Under the pieces are notes generated by a model. It did no database searches and was not told where the DNA came from. It saw nothing but the letters and a program-made list of their open reading frames with translations. From assembly GCF_025766255.1 (NCBI RefSeq), contig NW_026516670.1, positions 744,001 to 808,000 on the forward strand: a stretch of DNA of 64,000 nucleotides. Direction: 5' to 3'. The translations under genes and the position numbers were made by a program. Of this stretch, positions 49,624-62,080 are shown piece after piece (positions within the stretch are counted from its first letter, which is position 1; each line of letters starts with the position of its first letter). The stretch is from Zychaea mexicana (Eukaryota; Mucoromycota; Mucoromycetes; Mucorales; Lichtheimiaceae).

Positions 49624-49733
49624 CTACTAATATATCTTAGCCATTGCACTGCTGCCATACCGCACAATCATTCTCTTTTGAATTGATAGTGCTACTGCTA
49701 TTCATATCCTCTTTTATTATTTAAATATAGAGT

Positions 49734-50100
49734 TGTTATGAACATTCCTTGACCTCTACTAAGTGATCACCCTCAACCTCGATGATCACTTATTAAATCC
49801 CCAAGTAACAATATCATCCATCTTCGTCCGAATTAACAACCCTAATACCAATCTTTCCGTTTATTCGCATTATTAAATTCCATAGTAAAAGATATATAAA
49901 CACCATAGTCTTTAAAGAATAAAACATCAGTCAGATATCTTGTTTCTATCCTATATCTTGTTCCTTATATCTTCTCTCACCATCTGGTCTCCTACCTCCA
50001 GGTTTCCTTCTTGTCTTGTCCTGTTCTTGCTGAAAGCACCTAACACATTCTCGTCCGGTCTTTCTGTCCCTTCTTGTCTTGTTCCTGTCCGCACCTTACA
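49734..50100 (+). repeat. 5' LTR of element 2
   Basis: 367 bp; nearly the same as the 5' LTR of element 3 and clearly different from its own 3' LTR. Confidence 0.9.
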
Positions 50101-50351
50101 TCATATCTGACTCATTCAGTGTTACCTGCTTTCTTCCTTCTCTGACTCTAATACTTCATTCCAGTAAATCCACTTTACCTTTTTCTGATTCATTACTGCC
50201 CCTTGATCTCTATACCACTTTTACCATTTCTATCTATTTATTGTCACCCTACATTCCCTCTCATTCTTCGATATTTCCTTTTTAAGATACTCCGTTTCCC
50301 CACTGACTCTCTTGTACTTCCTGTCTCCTATTTTTCCCCTTGTCAATCCAT

Positions 50352-51236
50352 ATGCCCAAACACGTCCGTGCTCAAACTCCGGAGTCCTCGATCAATGCTG
50401 CCAGCATCGCAGAGGGTCTCCAAAACCTCTCCCTAGACTCACAAGCACCCGCGTACCGCCGTGCCATCCGTGTAAATGACCCACCAATTTTTAAGGGCAA
50501 CACTGAGGACATCCGCTCGTTCATCACCCACGTCAAGATGGCCATACACATGAATCAGGACAGGTTTGCTGACGACCTTTCAAAAATTTGTTTCATGTGT
50601 TCTTTCATGGCTGGACCTGCGTTCGATTGGGCTCAGCCTTATCTCGATGACATCGGTACGGACGAGGTTGATCCGTGCATGCTTTCGTTTTCACTCTTCC
50701 TTGATGAATTTCATTCGGCTTTTGGACAGGTCAACGAACTACTAGAAATCGAAAACAGCTTGCTAGACCTACATCAGGTTTCGACTGCAGCTTCTGAGCA
50801 CGCCGCCACCTTCCGCCGCTTCGCCTTACGCACTCAGTTCAATGATGCTGCCCTCCTTGCCATCTTTCGCAAAAGCCTCCGCGATCACCTTAAGGATGAG
50901 CTCGCCACTCGCGACATGCCAGTTGAGCTGTGGTCGTATGTAACGAAGGTAATCGAACTCGACAACAGAATGTGCGAAAGAGAAGGGCAACGACGCAATC
51001 AGCCGTTCCGCCCTCGTCAAAGATTTTCGGCACCGGTCACAGTTCCCCCCACCAACACCACAAGCGCTGTGCAGCCCATGGACCTGGATGCAGCTAAAAC
51101 CAAGTTCATCCCATTGTCGGCAGAGGAAAAGGCTCGTCGACGTCAGCTTGGTCTCTGCTTATACTGCGGTGGTGAAGGTCATGAGGCCCGCACTTGCCCT
51201 AAGAAGTCGGGAAAAGGCACCTCCCATGGCCTGTAA
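50352..51236 (+). CDS. Gag, element 2
   Basis: 294 codons; differs from gag of element 1 by a handful of residues (for example H for R in FLDEFHSAFG). CCHC knuckle intact. Confidence 0.88.
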   Translation: MPKHVRAQTPESSINAASIAEGLQNLSLDSQAPAYRRAIRVNDPPIFKGNTEDIRSFITHVKMAIHMNQDRFADDLSKICFMCSFMAGPAFDWAQPYLDDIGTDEVDPCMLSFSLFLDEFHSAFGQVNELLEIENSLLDLHQVSTAASEHAATFRRFALRTQFNDAALLAIFRKSLRDHLKDELATRDMPVELWSYVTKVIELDNRMCEREGQRRNQPFRPRQRFSAPVTVPPTNTTSAVQPMDLDAAKTKFIPLSAEEKARRRQLGLCLYCGGEGHEARTCPKKSGKGTSHGL

Positions 51237-51247
51237 GAGAGTATACC

Positions 51248-54200
51248 ATGGGCTCCCTATCATCAGAAGTAACTTCAAATAAAACAACTGTTGAAACCAA
51301 ACCTCTCTGCTCTTCTGTTATTCCACCTCTGCCTGCTTCATCTTCTCCGAAATCCTCACCTTCCTTGCACCATCCTCTCAAAATGTCGGTATCCATCGAT
51401 ATTTCGGGTCGTATAGTAAAAACACATGCCATGATCGATTCGGGTGCCATGGAGAATTTTGTCGATGAATCCTTCACACGCCATCATAACTTGCCGTCCA
51501 TCAAAAGTAATAACCCACTCTTGGTCCACACAGTCGACGGTCGAGCTCTTCGTTCCGGTATTATCACTGACGAATGTCCAGTCGATCTGTTCGTTGGCCA
51601 ACACCATGAACGAATTTTGCTGTGTCCAACGTCTTTGGGACAATACAGCATCATTCTTGGTATGCCCTGGTTGATCAAGCATAATCCATCTATCAATTGG
51701 CGTACTGGCCACATCGACCTGACTTCTACCACCTGCACCACAGATTGCTTGCCAGCACCTTGCAGCAGCAATTCACATCCTTCACCATCTACTGCTAAGA
51801 ATCCACCGGATATCCGACTGGTTAGTGCACTTACTATCAAGTCACTTATCCAAAAGGGCGCCCAAGCGTTTTCAATTCATGTCGACCCCTTAGGGTCCCT
51901 GTCATCCATCGCTTCCGTCACAGTTGAAGGATCCACTGCTAATTCCTCGCTGCCATCCAAATATCGCGCTTTTGCTGATGTGTTCAGTAAGGACCAAGCT
52001 GATGCCCTTCCCCCTTCTCGTCCAGGCATCGATCATGCTATCCCGATTGCTGAGGATACTCAAGTTCCATATGGGCCGATCTATTCCTTATCACAAGAAG
52101 AACTCGGCGTCCTACGTGAATATATAAAGACCAACCTGGATAACGGTTTCATCAGTCGTTCGACTAGTCCTGCTGGAGCCCCCATCTTGTTTGTCAAGAA
52201 AAAGGACGGTTCCCTACGCCTTTGCATTGATTACCGTGGGCTTAACAAGATCACCATCAAGAATCGTTACCCATTGCCTCTGATCAACGAAATGCTCGAC
52301 CGTCTTTCATCTGCCACCGTCTTTACCAAGCTTGATATCCGCAATGCTTATCATCGTATCCGTATAGCCAAGGGTGATGAATGGAAAACCGCCTTCCGCA
52401 CAAGATACGGTCATTTTCAGTATAATGTTATGAGCTTCGGTTTGACCAATGCGCCGGGTTCCTTCCAAGCACTTATTAATAATGCCCTGCACGAGTATCT
52501 TGACCAGTTCGTTATCGTGTACTTGGATGACATCTTGATCTTCAGCGACAATCAAGCAGAGCACGATGAACATGTCAAGCTAGTCTTGCAAAAACTTCGT
52601 GAGTCAGCCCTTTATGCCAAAGCTGACAAGTGTAATTTCGACGTCGATGAGGTTGATTTCCTTGGTTTCCGCGTGGGTCGCTCGGGTGTCAGCATAGATC
52701 CAACCAAGGTAACCTGCATCTTGGATTGGCCTACCCCCAAAAACACTCATGACATTCAGGTTTTCCTTGGGTTCGCCAATTTCTATCGCCGTTTCATCCA
52801 CCATTACTCTCGCATCACTGCCCCCCTTACCTCGCTGCTGAAGAAGGATGTTCCGTTCGATTGGACTACTACACAAGATACCGCGTTCTCAGCACTCAAG
52901 CAGAGCTTCACTACTGCGCCAGTTCTGCAGCATTTCGTGCCTTCTCAACCGATCTTTGTTGAAACTGATGCATCCGACTTTGCCATTGCTGCGGTGCTTA
53001 GCCAGCCCGACTCTACTGGTGTGCATCATCCTGTAGCCTTCCATAGTCGCAAGTTGAATCCTGCCGAAGTCAATTATGACATCTACGACAAAGAGATGCT
53101 TGCCATTGTTGACAGTTTCCGTGTATGGCGCCATTATCTCCAAGGCTCCCAGCACCAAGTTACTGTCCTAACTGACCACAAGAACCTCGAGTATTTCATG
53201 TCATCCAGTGCCCGCACCCTTAGTCGTCGTTATGCCCGCTGGGCTATTAAGCTGTCCGAAGTTGAAAACTTCACGATCACGTACCGTCCAGGCACCAAGA
53301 ACCCCAAGGCCGATGCCCTCTCCCGTCGCTTGGACATGGCCTTCCGGAAGGGGGACGATAGCGATAAACAGCCAATAAAATCCATATTTCGTGAGGATCA
53401 AGTCATTCTTGGGGCTGTCTCTAGTTGCCCTGTTGATGACGACCTGATATCAGCAATACGCGATAAATACGATGACGATGCTAAGACCGCAAGAATCTTG
53501 AATCTCGTACAACACCCTTCCAGCATACCCAGGCAGCTTCACGTTAAGATGAGCCGGTATCGCTTCGACGATGATTCAGGATTATTGTTCCTCGATGACC
53601 GCATCTATGTACCTGATGTTGATGCGTTGAAGTTAGAATTGTTGCAGCTACACCACGATCACCCAGTCTCAGGCCACTTCGGTATCGCTAAGACTTGCGA
53701 ACTGTTGGCTCGGCGTTTCTTCTGGCCGGGACTACGTCAATTCGTCAAACATTACGTCTCCAATTGTCGCACCTGCAAACGCTCGAAGCACTCCCGTCAA
53801 GCCCCTCTCGGTGAGCTCAAGCCCTTACAAGTACCTCCTCGTCCCTGGTCTTCCATCAGCATAGACTTCATTGTTGGTTTGCCATCCTCGTAAGGTCACA
53901 ATGCAATTTGGGTTGTTGTTGATCGATTGACAAAAATGGCGCACTTCGTCCCATGCAAGGACACCATTACGGCCAGCGAATTAGCCCACCTTTTCGTCAC
54001 GGAAGTTTTCCGTTTGCATGGTCTACCCAATGATATTGTCTTGGATCGTGGCGCACTGTTCACGTCGCGTTTCTGGCGTTCATTACTCGAGTTGCTCCAG
54101 ATCAAGTCAAATATGTCAACAGCTTTCAGGCCCGAAACCGACGGACAAACTGAGGTAGTAAATTCAATATTGGAGCAGTATCTTCGCGCGTATATCAATT

Positions 54201-54972
54201 ACCAGCAGGACGACTGGTCTTCCTTGTTACCTGTTGCCGAATTCAGCTACAACAATTCTGTCCAGTCAAGCACGCGCCATACTCCTTTTGAGGCTACCTA
54301 CGGTTACCACCCACGTTTTTCTTTGTTGCCAGCGCCCCAGGGTTCAGGTCTCTCTGGTGCTACCGAAGAGTTTTGTAAGGAGTTGAAAGAACTTCATGAA
54401 TCGTTGAAAAGTGAAATTCGCCTCGCCCAGCAACAGCAAGCCGTGTTCTACAACGCGCACCATCGACCCACACCAGTCTTTAATATAGGCGACTTCGTTT
54501 ATGTCTCTAGCAAAAATATCAAGACTGTTAGGCCATCTTCGAAGCTTGACCATACTCGCTTGGGCCTATTCAAAATCATTGCGTGTGTTGGCTCCCATGC
54601 CTACAAGTTGAACTTGCCTGTTGCACTACAGGTTCACCCAGTGTTCCACGTTGCCCTGTTAACGCCTCGCGATAACTCGGCGACTCCAGACATTCAAGAC
54701 CGTTTACCTGCGCCATTGCCTCCTGTAGAAGTTCAGGGCGAAGAGCATTTCGAAGTCGACAGTATACTTGACAGTTGCCGTCGTCGGGTCAATTGCAATA
54801 TTTAGTTGCGTGGAAGGGATACATAGATCCCTCAGAAAACACCTAGGAACCAGCTTCAAATCTTTGGAACGCTGCTGACGTAGTTCGTGCCTTTCATATG
54901 CAGCATCCGACCAAGCCTGCTCCACCACCATCACCTCGGCGTTCGACCCGCTCTCGTGTTACTCGAGCCTAA
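51248..54972 (+). pseudogene. Pol, element 2 (integrase stop, chromodomain frameshift)
   Basis: 881 codons are open from ATG 51248 to TAA 53891: protease (IDSGAMENF), RT (VYLDDILIFS near residue 425), RNase H ([11 protein letters not shown]) and the HHCC part of integrase. The TAA falls in the core after IDFIVGLPSS; the rest is open from about 53900 to 54805. The G-run loss near 54789 again prevents reading into the chromodomain (LVAWKGY, NTWEP-like region with the first W codon changed to TAG at about 54842). The C run that is short in element 1 is intact here. Confidence 0.9.
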
Positions 54973-54984
54973 GAGGGGAGGTAA

Positions 54985-55355
54985 TATTATGAGCATTCCT
55001 CGACCTCTACTAAGTGATCGTCATCAACCTCGATGATCACTTATTAAATCCCCAAGTAACAATATCATCCATCATCATCGTCCGACGTATCAACCCTAAT
55101 ACCAATCTTTCTGTTTATTCGCATTATTAAATTCCATAGTAAAAGATATATAAACACCATTGTCTTTGAATAATAAAACATCAGTCAGATATCTTGTTTC
55201 CATCCTATATCTTGTTCCTTATATCTTTTCTCATCATCTGCTCTCCTACCTCCAGGTTTCCTTCTTGTCTTGTCCTGTTCTTGCTGAAAGCACCTAGCAC
55301 ATTCTCGTCCGGTCTTTCTGTCCTTGTCTTGTCTTATTCCTGTCCGCACCTTACA
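54985..55355 (+). repeat. 3' LTR of element 2
   Basis: 371 bp; appears identical to 47281-47651 over its whole length. Confidence 0.9.
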
Positions 55356-55464
55356 AGAGTGTAGTTATACTAGTCCCACTGCATAGTAATAGTTTTTGAA
55401 CAAAAGAGTCTAGTTTTACTTTATAGCTTAATAAAACAAGATATTGCCTACTGAAAAAAAGATA

Positions 55465-55546
55465 GCAGGCTACAGGGTTCGAACCTACGCCTTCCCAAGC
55501 CTCAACAGGATTGGGAAGGCGCCTTAGTCTACTCGACCAAGGCAAC
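55465..55546 (-). tRNA. tRNA-like unit 2.1
   Basis: Carries the TACAGGG/CTACGCC variants of unit 1.1. Confidence 0.45.
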
Positions 55547-55759
55547 CTACTGATATATCTTAGCCATTGCACTGCTGCTATACCGCACAATCATTCTCTT
55601 TTGAATGATAGTGCTACTGCTATTCATATCCTCTTTTATAGTTTAAATATAGAGTGTAGTTATACTAGTCCCACTGCATAGTAATAGTTTTTGAACAAAA
55701 GAGTCTAGTTTTACTTTACAGCTCAATAAAACAAGATATTGCCTGCTGAAAAAAAGATA

Positions 55760-55841
55760 GCAGGCTGCAGGGTTCGAACCTGCGCCTTCCCAAGCCTCAA
55801 CGGGATTGGGAAGGCGCCTTAGTCTACTCGACCACGGCAAC
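55760..55841 (-). tRNA. tRNA-like unit 2.2
   Basis: Carries GACCACGGC as in 1.2. Confidence 0.45.
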
Positions 55842-56054
55842 CTACTGATATATCTTAGCCATTGCACTGCTGCCATACCGCACAATCATTCTCTTTTGAA
55901 TGATAGTGCTACTGCTATTCATATCCTCTTTTATAGTTTAAATATAGAGTGTAGTTATACTAGTCCCACTGCATAGTAATAGTTTTTGAACAAAAGAGTC
56001 TAGTTTTACTTTATAGCTCAATAAAACAAGATATTGCCTGCTGAAAAAAAGATA

Positions 56055-56136
56055 GCAGGCTGCAGGGTTCGAACCTGCGCCTTCCCAAGCCTCAACGGGA
56101 TTGGGAAGGCGCCTTAGTCTACTCAACCAAGGCAAC
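56055..56136 (-). tRNA. tRNA-like unit 2.3
   Basis: Carries CTCAACCAAGG as in 1.3. Confidence 0.45.
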
Positions 56137-56349
56137 CTACTAATATATCTTAGCCATTGCACTGCTGCTATACCGCACAATCATTCTCTTTTGAATGATA
56201 GTGCTACTGCTATTCATATCCTCTTTTATAGTTTAAATATAGAGTGTAGTTATACTAGTCCCACTGCATAGTAATAGTTTTTGAACAAAAGAGTCTAGTT
56301 TTACTTTATAGCTCAATAAAACAAGATATTGCCTGCTGAAAAAAAGATA

Positions 56350-56431
56350 GCAGGCTGCAGGGTTCGAACCTGCGCCTTCCCAAGCCTCAACGGGATTGGG
56401 AAGGCGCCTTAGTCTACTCGACTAAGGCAAC
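56350..56431 (-). tRNA. tRNA-like unit 2.4
   Basis: Carries CGACTAAGGC as in 1.6. Confidence 0.45.
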
Positions 56432-56655
56432 CTACTGATATATCTTAGCCATTGCACTGCTGCTATACCGCACAATCATTCTCTTTTGAATGATAGTGCT
56501 ACTGCTATTCATATCCTCTTTTATAGTTTAAATATAGAGTGTAGTTATACTAGTCCCACTGCATAGTAATAGTTTTTGAACAAAAGAATGATTTTTATGT
56601 CTAGTTTTACTTTAAAGCTCTATAAAACAAGATATTGCCTGCTGAAAAAAAGATA

Positions 56656-56737
56656 GCAGGCTGCAGGGTTCGAACCTGCGCCTTCCCAAGCCTCAACGGG
56701 ATGGGGAAGGCGACTTAGTCTACTCGACCAAGGCAAC
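56656..56737 (-). tRNA. tRNA-like unit 2.5
   Basis: Matches 1.7, including GGGATGGGGAAGG and the ATGATTTTTATG insertion upstream. Confidence 0.4.
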
Positions 56738-56847
56738 CTACTAATATATCTTAGCCATTGCACTGCTGCCATACCGCACAATCATTCTCTTTTGAATTGA
56801 TAGTGCTACTGCTATTCATATCCTCTTTTATTATTTAAATATAGAGT

Positions 56848-57214
56848 TGTTATGAACATTCCTTGACCTCTACTAAGTGATCACCCTCAACCTCGATGAT
56901 CACTTATTAAATCCCCAAGTAACAATATCATCCATCTTCGTCCGAATTAACAACCCTAATACCAATCTTTCCGTTTATTCGCATTATTAAATTCCATAGT
57001 AAAAGATATATAAACACCATAGTCTTTGAAGAATAAAACATCAGTCAGATATCTTGTTTCTATCCTATATCTTGTTCCTTATATCTTCTCTCACCATCTG
57101 GTCTCCTACCTCCAGGTTTCCTTCTTGTCTTGTCCTGTTCTTGCTGAAAGCACCTAACACATTCTCGTCCGGTCTTTCTGTCCCTTCTTGTCTTGTTCCT
57201 GTCCGCACCTTACA
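56848..57214 (+). repeat. 5' LTR of element 3
   Basis: 367 bp; one or two differences from the 5' LTR of element 2. Confidence 0.9.
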
Positions 57215-57465
57215 TCATATCTGACTCATTCAGTGTTACCTGCTTTCTTCCTTCTCTGACTCTAATACTTCATTCCAGTAAATCCACTTTACCTTTTTCT
57301 GATTCATTACTGCCCCTTGATCTCTATACCACTTTTACCATTTCTATCTATTTATTGTCACCCTACATTCCCTCTCATTCTTCGATATTTCCTTTTTAAG
57401 ATACTCCGTTTCCCCACTGACTCTCTTGTACTTCCTGTCTCCTATTTTTCCCCTTGTCAATCCAT

Positions 57466-58350
57466 ATGCCCAAACACGTCCGTGCTCAAACTCCGGAGTC
57501 CTCGATCAATGCTGCCAGCATCGCAGAGGGTCTCCAAAACCTCTCCCTAGACTCACAAGCACCCGCGTACCGCCGTGCCATCCGTGTAAATGACCCACCA
57601 ATTTTTAAGGGCAACACTGAGGACATCCGCTCGTTCATCACCCACGTCAAGATGGCCATACACATGAATCAGGACAGGTTTGCTGACGACCTTTCAAAAA
57701 TTTGTTTCATGTGTTCTTTCATGGCTGGACCTGCGTTCGATTGGGCTCAGCCTTATCTCGATGACATCGGTACGGACGAGGTTGATCCGTGCATGCTTTC
57801 GTTTTCACTCTTCCTTGATGAATTTCGTTCGGCTTTTGGACAGGTCAACGAACTACTAGAAATCGAAAACAGCTTGCTAGACCTACATCAGGGTTCGACT
57901 GCAGCTTCTGAGCACGCCGCCACCTTCCGCCGCTTCGCCTTACGCACTCAGTTCAATGATGCTGCCCTCCTTGCCATCTTTCGCAAAAGCCTCCGCGATC
58001 ACCTTAAGGATGAGCTCGCCACTCGCGACATGCCAGTTGAGCTGTGGTCGTATGTAACGAAGGTAATCGAACTCGACAACAGAATGTGCGAAAGAGAAGG
58101 GCAACGACGCAATCAGCCGTTCCGCCCTCGTCAAAGATTTTCGGCACCGGTCACAGTTCCCCCCACCAACACCACAAGCGCTGTGCAGCCCATGGACCTG
58201 GATGCAGCTAAAACCAAGTTCATCCCATTGTCGGCAGAGGAAAAGGCTCGTCGACGTCAGCTTGGTCTCTGCTTATACTGCGGTGGTGAAGGTCATGAGG
58301 CCCGCACTTGCCCTAAGAAGTCGGGAAAAGGCACCTCCCATGGCCTGTAA
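57466..58350 (+). CDS. Gag, element 3
   Basis: 294 codons, intact, closest to gag of element 2 (shares LLDLHQ and CEREGQ changes). Confidence 0.88.
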   Translation: MPKHVRAQTPESSINAASIAEGLQNLSLDSQAPAYRRAIRVNDPPIFKGNTEDIRSFITHVKMAIHMNQDRFADDLSKICFMCSFMAGPAFDWAQPYLDDIGTDEVDPCMLSFSLFLDEFRSAFGQVNELLEIENSLLDLHQGSTAASEHAATFRRFALRTQFNDAALLAIFRKSLRDHLKDELATRDMPVELWSYVTKVIELDNRMCEREGQRRNQPFRPRQRFSAPVTVPPTNTTSAVQPMDLDAAKTKFIPLSAEEKARRRQLGLCLYCGGEGHEARTCPKKSGKGTSHGL

Positions 58351-58361
58351 GAGAGTATACC

Positions 58362-61300
58362 ATGGGCTCCCTATCATCAGAAGTAACTTCAAATAAAACA
58401 ACTGTTGAAACCAAACCTCTCTGCTCTTCTGTTATTCCACCTCTGCCTGCTTCATCTTCTCCGAAATCCTCACCTTCCTTGCACCATCCTCTCAAAATGT
58501 CGGTATCCATCGATATTTCGGGTCGTATAGTAAAAACACATGCCATGATCGATTCGGGTGCCATGGAGAATTTTGTCGATGAATCCTTCACACGCCATCA
58601 TAACTTGCCGTCCATCAAAAGTAATAACCCACTCTTGGTCCACACAGTCGACGGTCGAGCTCTTCGTTCCGGTATTATCACTGACGAATGTCCAGTCGAT
58701 CTGTTCGTTGGCCAACACCATGAACGAATTTTGCTGTGTCCAATGTCTTTGGGACAATACAGCATCATTCTTGGTATGCCCTGGTTGATCAAGCATAATC
58801 CATCTATCAATTGGCGTACTAGCCACATCGACCTGACTTCCACCACCTCACCACAGATTGCTTGCCAGCACCTTGCAGCAGCAATTCACATCCTTCACCA
58901 TCTACTGCTAAGCATCCACCGGATATCGACTGGTTAGTCCACTTACTATCAAGTACTTATCAAAAGGGCGCCCAAGCGTTTTCATTCATGTCGACCCCTT
59001 AGGGTCCCTGTCATCCATCGCTTCCATCACAGTTGAAGGATCCACTGCTAATTCCTCACTGCCATCCAAATATCGCGCTTTTGCTGATGTGTTCAGTAAG
59101 GACCAAGCTGATGCCCTTCCCCCTTCTCGTCCAGGCATCGATCATGCTATCCCGATTGCTGAGGAACTCAAGTTCCATATGGGCTGATCTATTCCTTATC
59201 ACAAGAAGAACTCGGCGTCCTATGTGAATATATAAAGACCAACCTAGATAACAGTTTCATCAGTCGTTCGACTAGTCCTGCTGGAGCCCCCATCTTGTTT
59301 GTCAAGAAAAAGGACGGTTCCCTACGCCTTTGCGTTGATTACCGTGGGCTTAGCAAGATCACCATCAAGAATCGTTACCCATTGCCTCTGATCAATGAAA
59401 TGCTCGACGTCTTTCATCTGCCACCGTCTTTACTAAGCTTGATATCCGCAATGCTTATCATCGTATCCGTAAGCCAAGGGTGATGAATGGAAAACCGCCT
59501 TCTGCATAAGATACGGTCATTTTCAGTATAATGTTATGAGCTTCGGTTTGACCAATGCGCCGGGTTCCTTCCAAGCACTTATTAATAATGCCCTGCACGA
59601 GTATCTTGACCAGTTCGTTATCGTGTACTTGGATGACATCTTGATCTTCAGCGACAATCAAGCAGAGCACGATGAACATGTCAAGCTAGTCTTGCAAAAA
59701 CTTCGTGAGTCAGCCCTTTATGCCAAAGCTGACAAGTGTAATTTCGACGTCGATGAGGTTGATTTCCTTGGTTTCCGCGTGGGTCGCTCGGGTGTCAGCA
59801 TAGATCCAACCAAGGTAACCTGCATCTTGGATTGGCCTACCCCAAAAACACTCATGACATTCAGGTTTCCTTGGGTTCGCCAATTTCTATCGCCGTTTCA
59901 TCCACCATTACTCTCGCATCACTGCCCCCCTTACCTCGCTGCTGAAGAAGGATGTTCCGTTCGATTGGACTACTAACAGATACCGCGTTCTCGGCACTCA
60001 AGCAGAGCTTCACTACTGCGCCAGTTCTGTAGCATTTCGTGCCTTCTCAACCGATCTTTGTTGAAACTGATGCATCCGACTTTGCCATTGCTGCGGTGCT
60101 TAGCCAGCCCGACTCTACTGGTGTGCATCATCCTGTAGCCTTCCATAGTCGCAAGTTGAATCCTGCCGAGGTCAATTATGACATCTATGACAAAGAGATG
60201 CTTGCCATTGTTGACAGTTTCCGTGTATGGCGCCATTATCTCCAAGGCTCCCAGCACCACGTTACTGTCCTAACTGACCACAAGAACCTGAGTATTTCAT
60301 GTCATCCAGTGCCCGCACCCTTAGTCGTCGTCATGCCCGCTGGGCTATTAAGCTGTCTGAAGTTGAAAACTTCACGATCACGTACCATCCAGGCACCAAG
60401 AACCCCAAGGCCAATGCCCTCTCCCGTCGCTCGGACATGGCCTTCCGGAAGGGGGACGATAGTGATAAACAGCCAATAAAATCCATATTTCGTGAGGATC
60501 AAGTCGTTCTTGGGGCTGTCTCTAGTTGCCCTGTTGATGACGACCTGATATCAGCAATACGTGATAAATACAATGACGATGCTAAGACCGCAAGAATCTT
60601 GAATCTCGTACAACACCCTTCCAGCATACCCAGGCAGCTTCACGTCAAGATGAGCTGGTATCGCTTCGACGATGATTCAGGATTGTTGTTCCTCGATGAC
60701 CGCATCTATGTACCTGATGTTGATGCGTTGAAGTTAGAGTTGTTGCAGCTACACCACGATCACCCAGTCTCAGGCCACTTCGGTATCGCTAAGACTTGTG
60801 AACTGTTGGCTCGGCGTTTCTTCTGGCCGGGACTACGTCAATTCGTCAATTGTTACGTCTCCAATTGTCGCACCTGCAAATGCTCCAAGCACTCCCGTCA
60901 AGCCCCTCTCAGTGAGCTCAAGCCCTTGCAAGTACCTCCTCGTCCCTGGTCTTCCATCAGCATGGACTTCATTGTTGGTTTGCCATCCTCGTCAGGTCAC
61001 ATTGCAATTTGGGTTGTTGTTGATCGATTGACAAAAATGGCGCACTTCGTCCCATGCAAGGACACCATTACGGCCAGCGAATTAGTTCACCTTTTCGTCA
61101 CGGAAGTTTTCCGTTTACATGGTCTACCCAATGATATTGTCTCGGATCGTGGCGCACTGTTCATGTCGCGTTTCTGGCGTTCATTACTCGAGTTGCTCCA
61201 GATCAAGTCAAATATGTCAACAGCTTTCAGGCCCGAAACCGACGGACAAACTGAGGTAGTAAATTCAATATTGGAGCAGTATCTTCGCGCGTATATCAAT

Positions 61301-62068
61301 TACCAGTAGGACGACTGGTCTTCCTTATTACCTGTTGCCGAATTCAGCTACAACAATTTTGTCCAGTCAAGCACGCGCCATACTCCTTTTGAGGCCACCT
61401 ACGGTTACACCCACGTTTTTCTTTGTTGCCAGCGCCCCAGGGTTCAGGTCTCTCTGTGCTACCGCAGATTTTTGTAAGGAGTTGAAAGAACTTTATGAAT
61501 CGTTGAAAGTGAAATTCGCCTCGCCCAGCAACAGCAAGCCGTGTTCTACAATGCGCACCATCGACCCACACCAGTCTTCAATATAGGCGACTTCGTTTAT
61601 GTCTCTAGCAAAAATATCAAGACTGTTAGGCCATCTTCGAAGCTTGACCATACTCGCTTGGCCCATTCAAAATCATTGCGGGTGTTGGCTCCCATGCCTA
61701 CAAGTTGAGCTTGCCTGTTGCACTACGGGTTCACCCAGTGCTCCACGTTGCCCTGTTAACGCCTCGCGATAACCCGGCGACTCCGGACATTCAAAACCGT
61801 GTACCTGCGCCATTGCCTCCTGTAGAAGTTCCGGGCGAAGAGCATTTCGAAGTCGACAGTATACTTGACAGTCGCCGTCGTCGGGGTCAATTGCCATATT
61901 TAGTTGCGTGGAAGGATACATAGATCCCTCAGAAAACACCTGGGAACTAGCTTCAATCTTTGGAACGCCGCTGACGTAGTTCGTGACTTTCATATGCAGC
62001 ATCCGACCAAGCCTGCTCCACCACCATCACCTCGGCGTTCGACCCGCTCTCGTGTTACTCGAGCCTAA
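58362..62068 (+). pseudogene. Pol, element 3 (many frameshifts)
   Basis: Protease is readable to about 58845, then a lost base shifts frame. Further one-base losses occur near 58927, 58953, 59164, 59409 and 59470, around 59860-60025, and near 60289 and beyond 61400, plus a TAG at 61307 in place of CAG. Between 60299 and 61309 the frame is open through RNase H end, integrase zinc region and core: here the codon that is TAA in elements 1 and 2 reads TCA. The G run before the chromodomain has its full length ([14 protein letters not shown]), but the next G run is short. Substitutions such as KCSKHSRQAPLSEL also differ from the other copies. Confidence 0.88.
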
Positions 62069-62080
62069 GAGGGGAGGTAA

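Larger units (their letters stand above)
47652..49733. repeat. tRNA-like 295-bp tandem array 1 (seven monomers)
   Basis: Monomers begin AGAGTGTAGTTATAC at 47652, 47947, 48242 and so on, about 295 bp apart. Each holds one tRNA-like unit on the minus strand with B box GGTTCGAAC and a T7 run after it. The array ends TATAGAGT at the next LTR. Confidence 0.95.
49734..55355 (+). mobile_element. Ty3/gypsy chromovirus, element 2
   Basis: 5622 bp with AGAGT on both sides (49729-49733 and 55356-55360), a 5-bp target duplication. LTRs are 49734-50100 and 54985-55355. Best preserved copy: pol is open from protease to the integrase zinc region. Confidence 0.96.
55356..56847. repeat. tRNA-like tandem array 2 (five monomers)
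   Basis: By their diagnostic variants the five monomers correspond to 1.1, 1.2, 1.3, 1.6 and 1.7; two middle monomers are absent. Confidence 0.95.
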
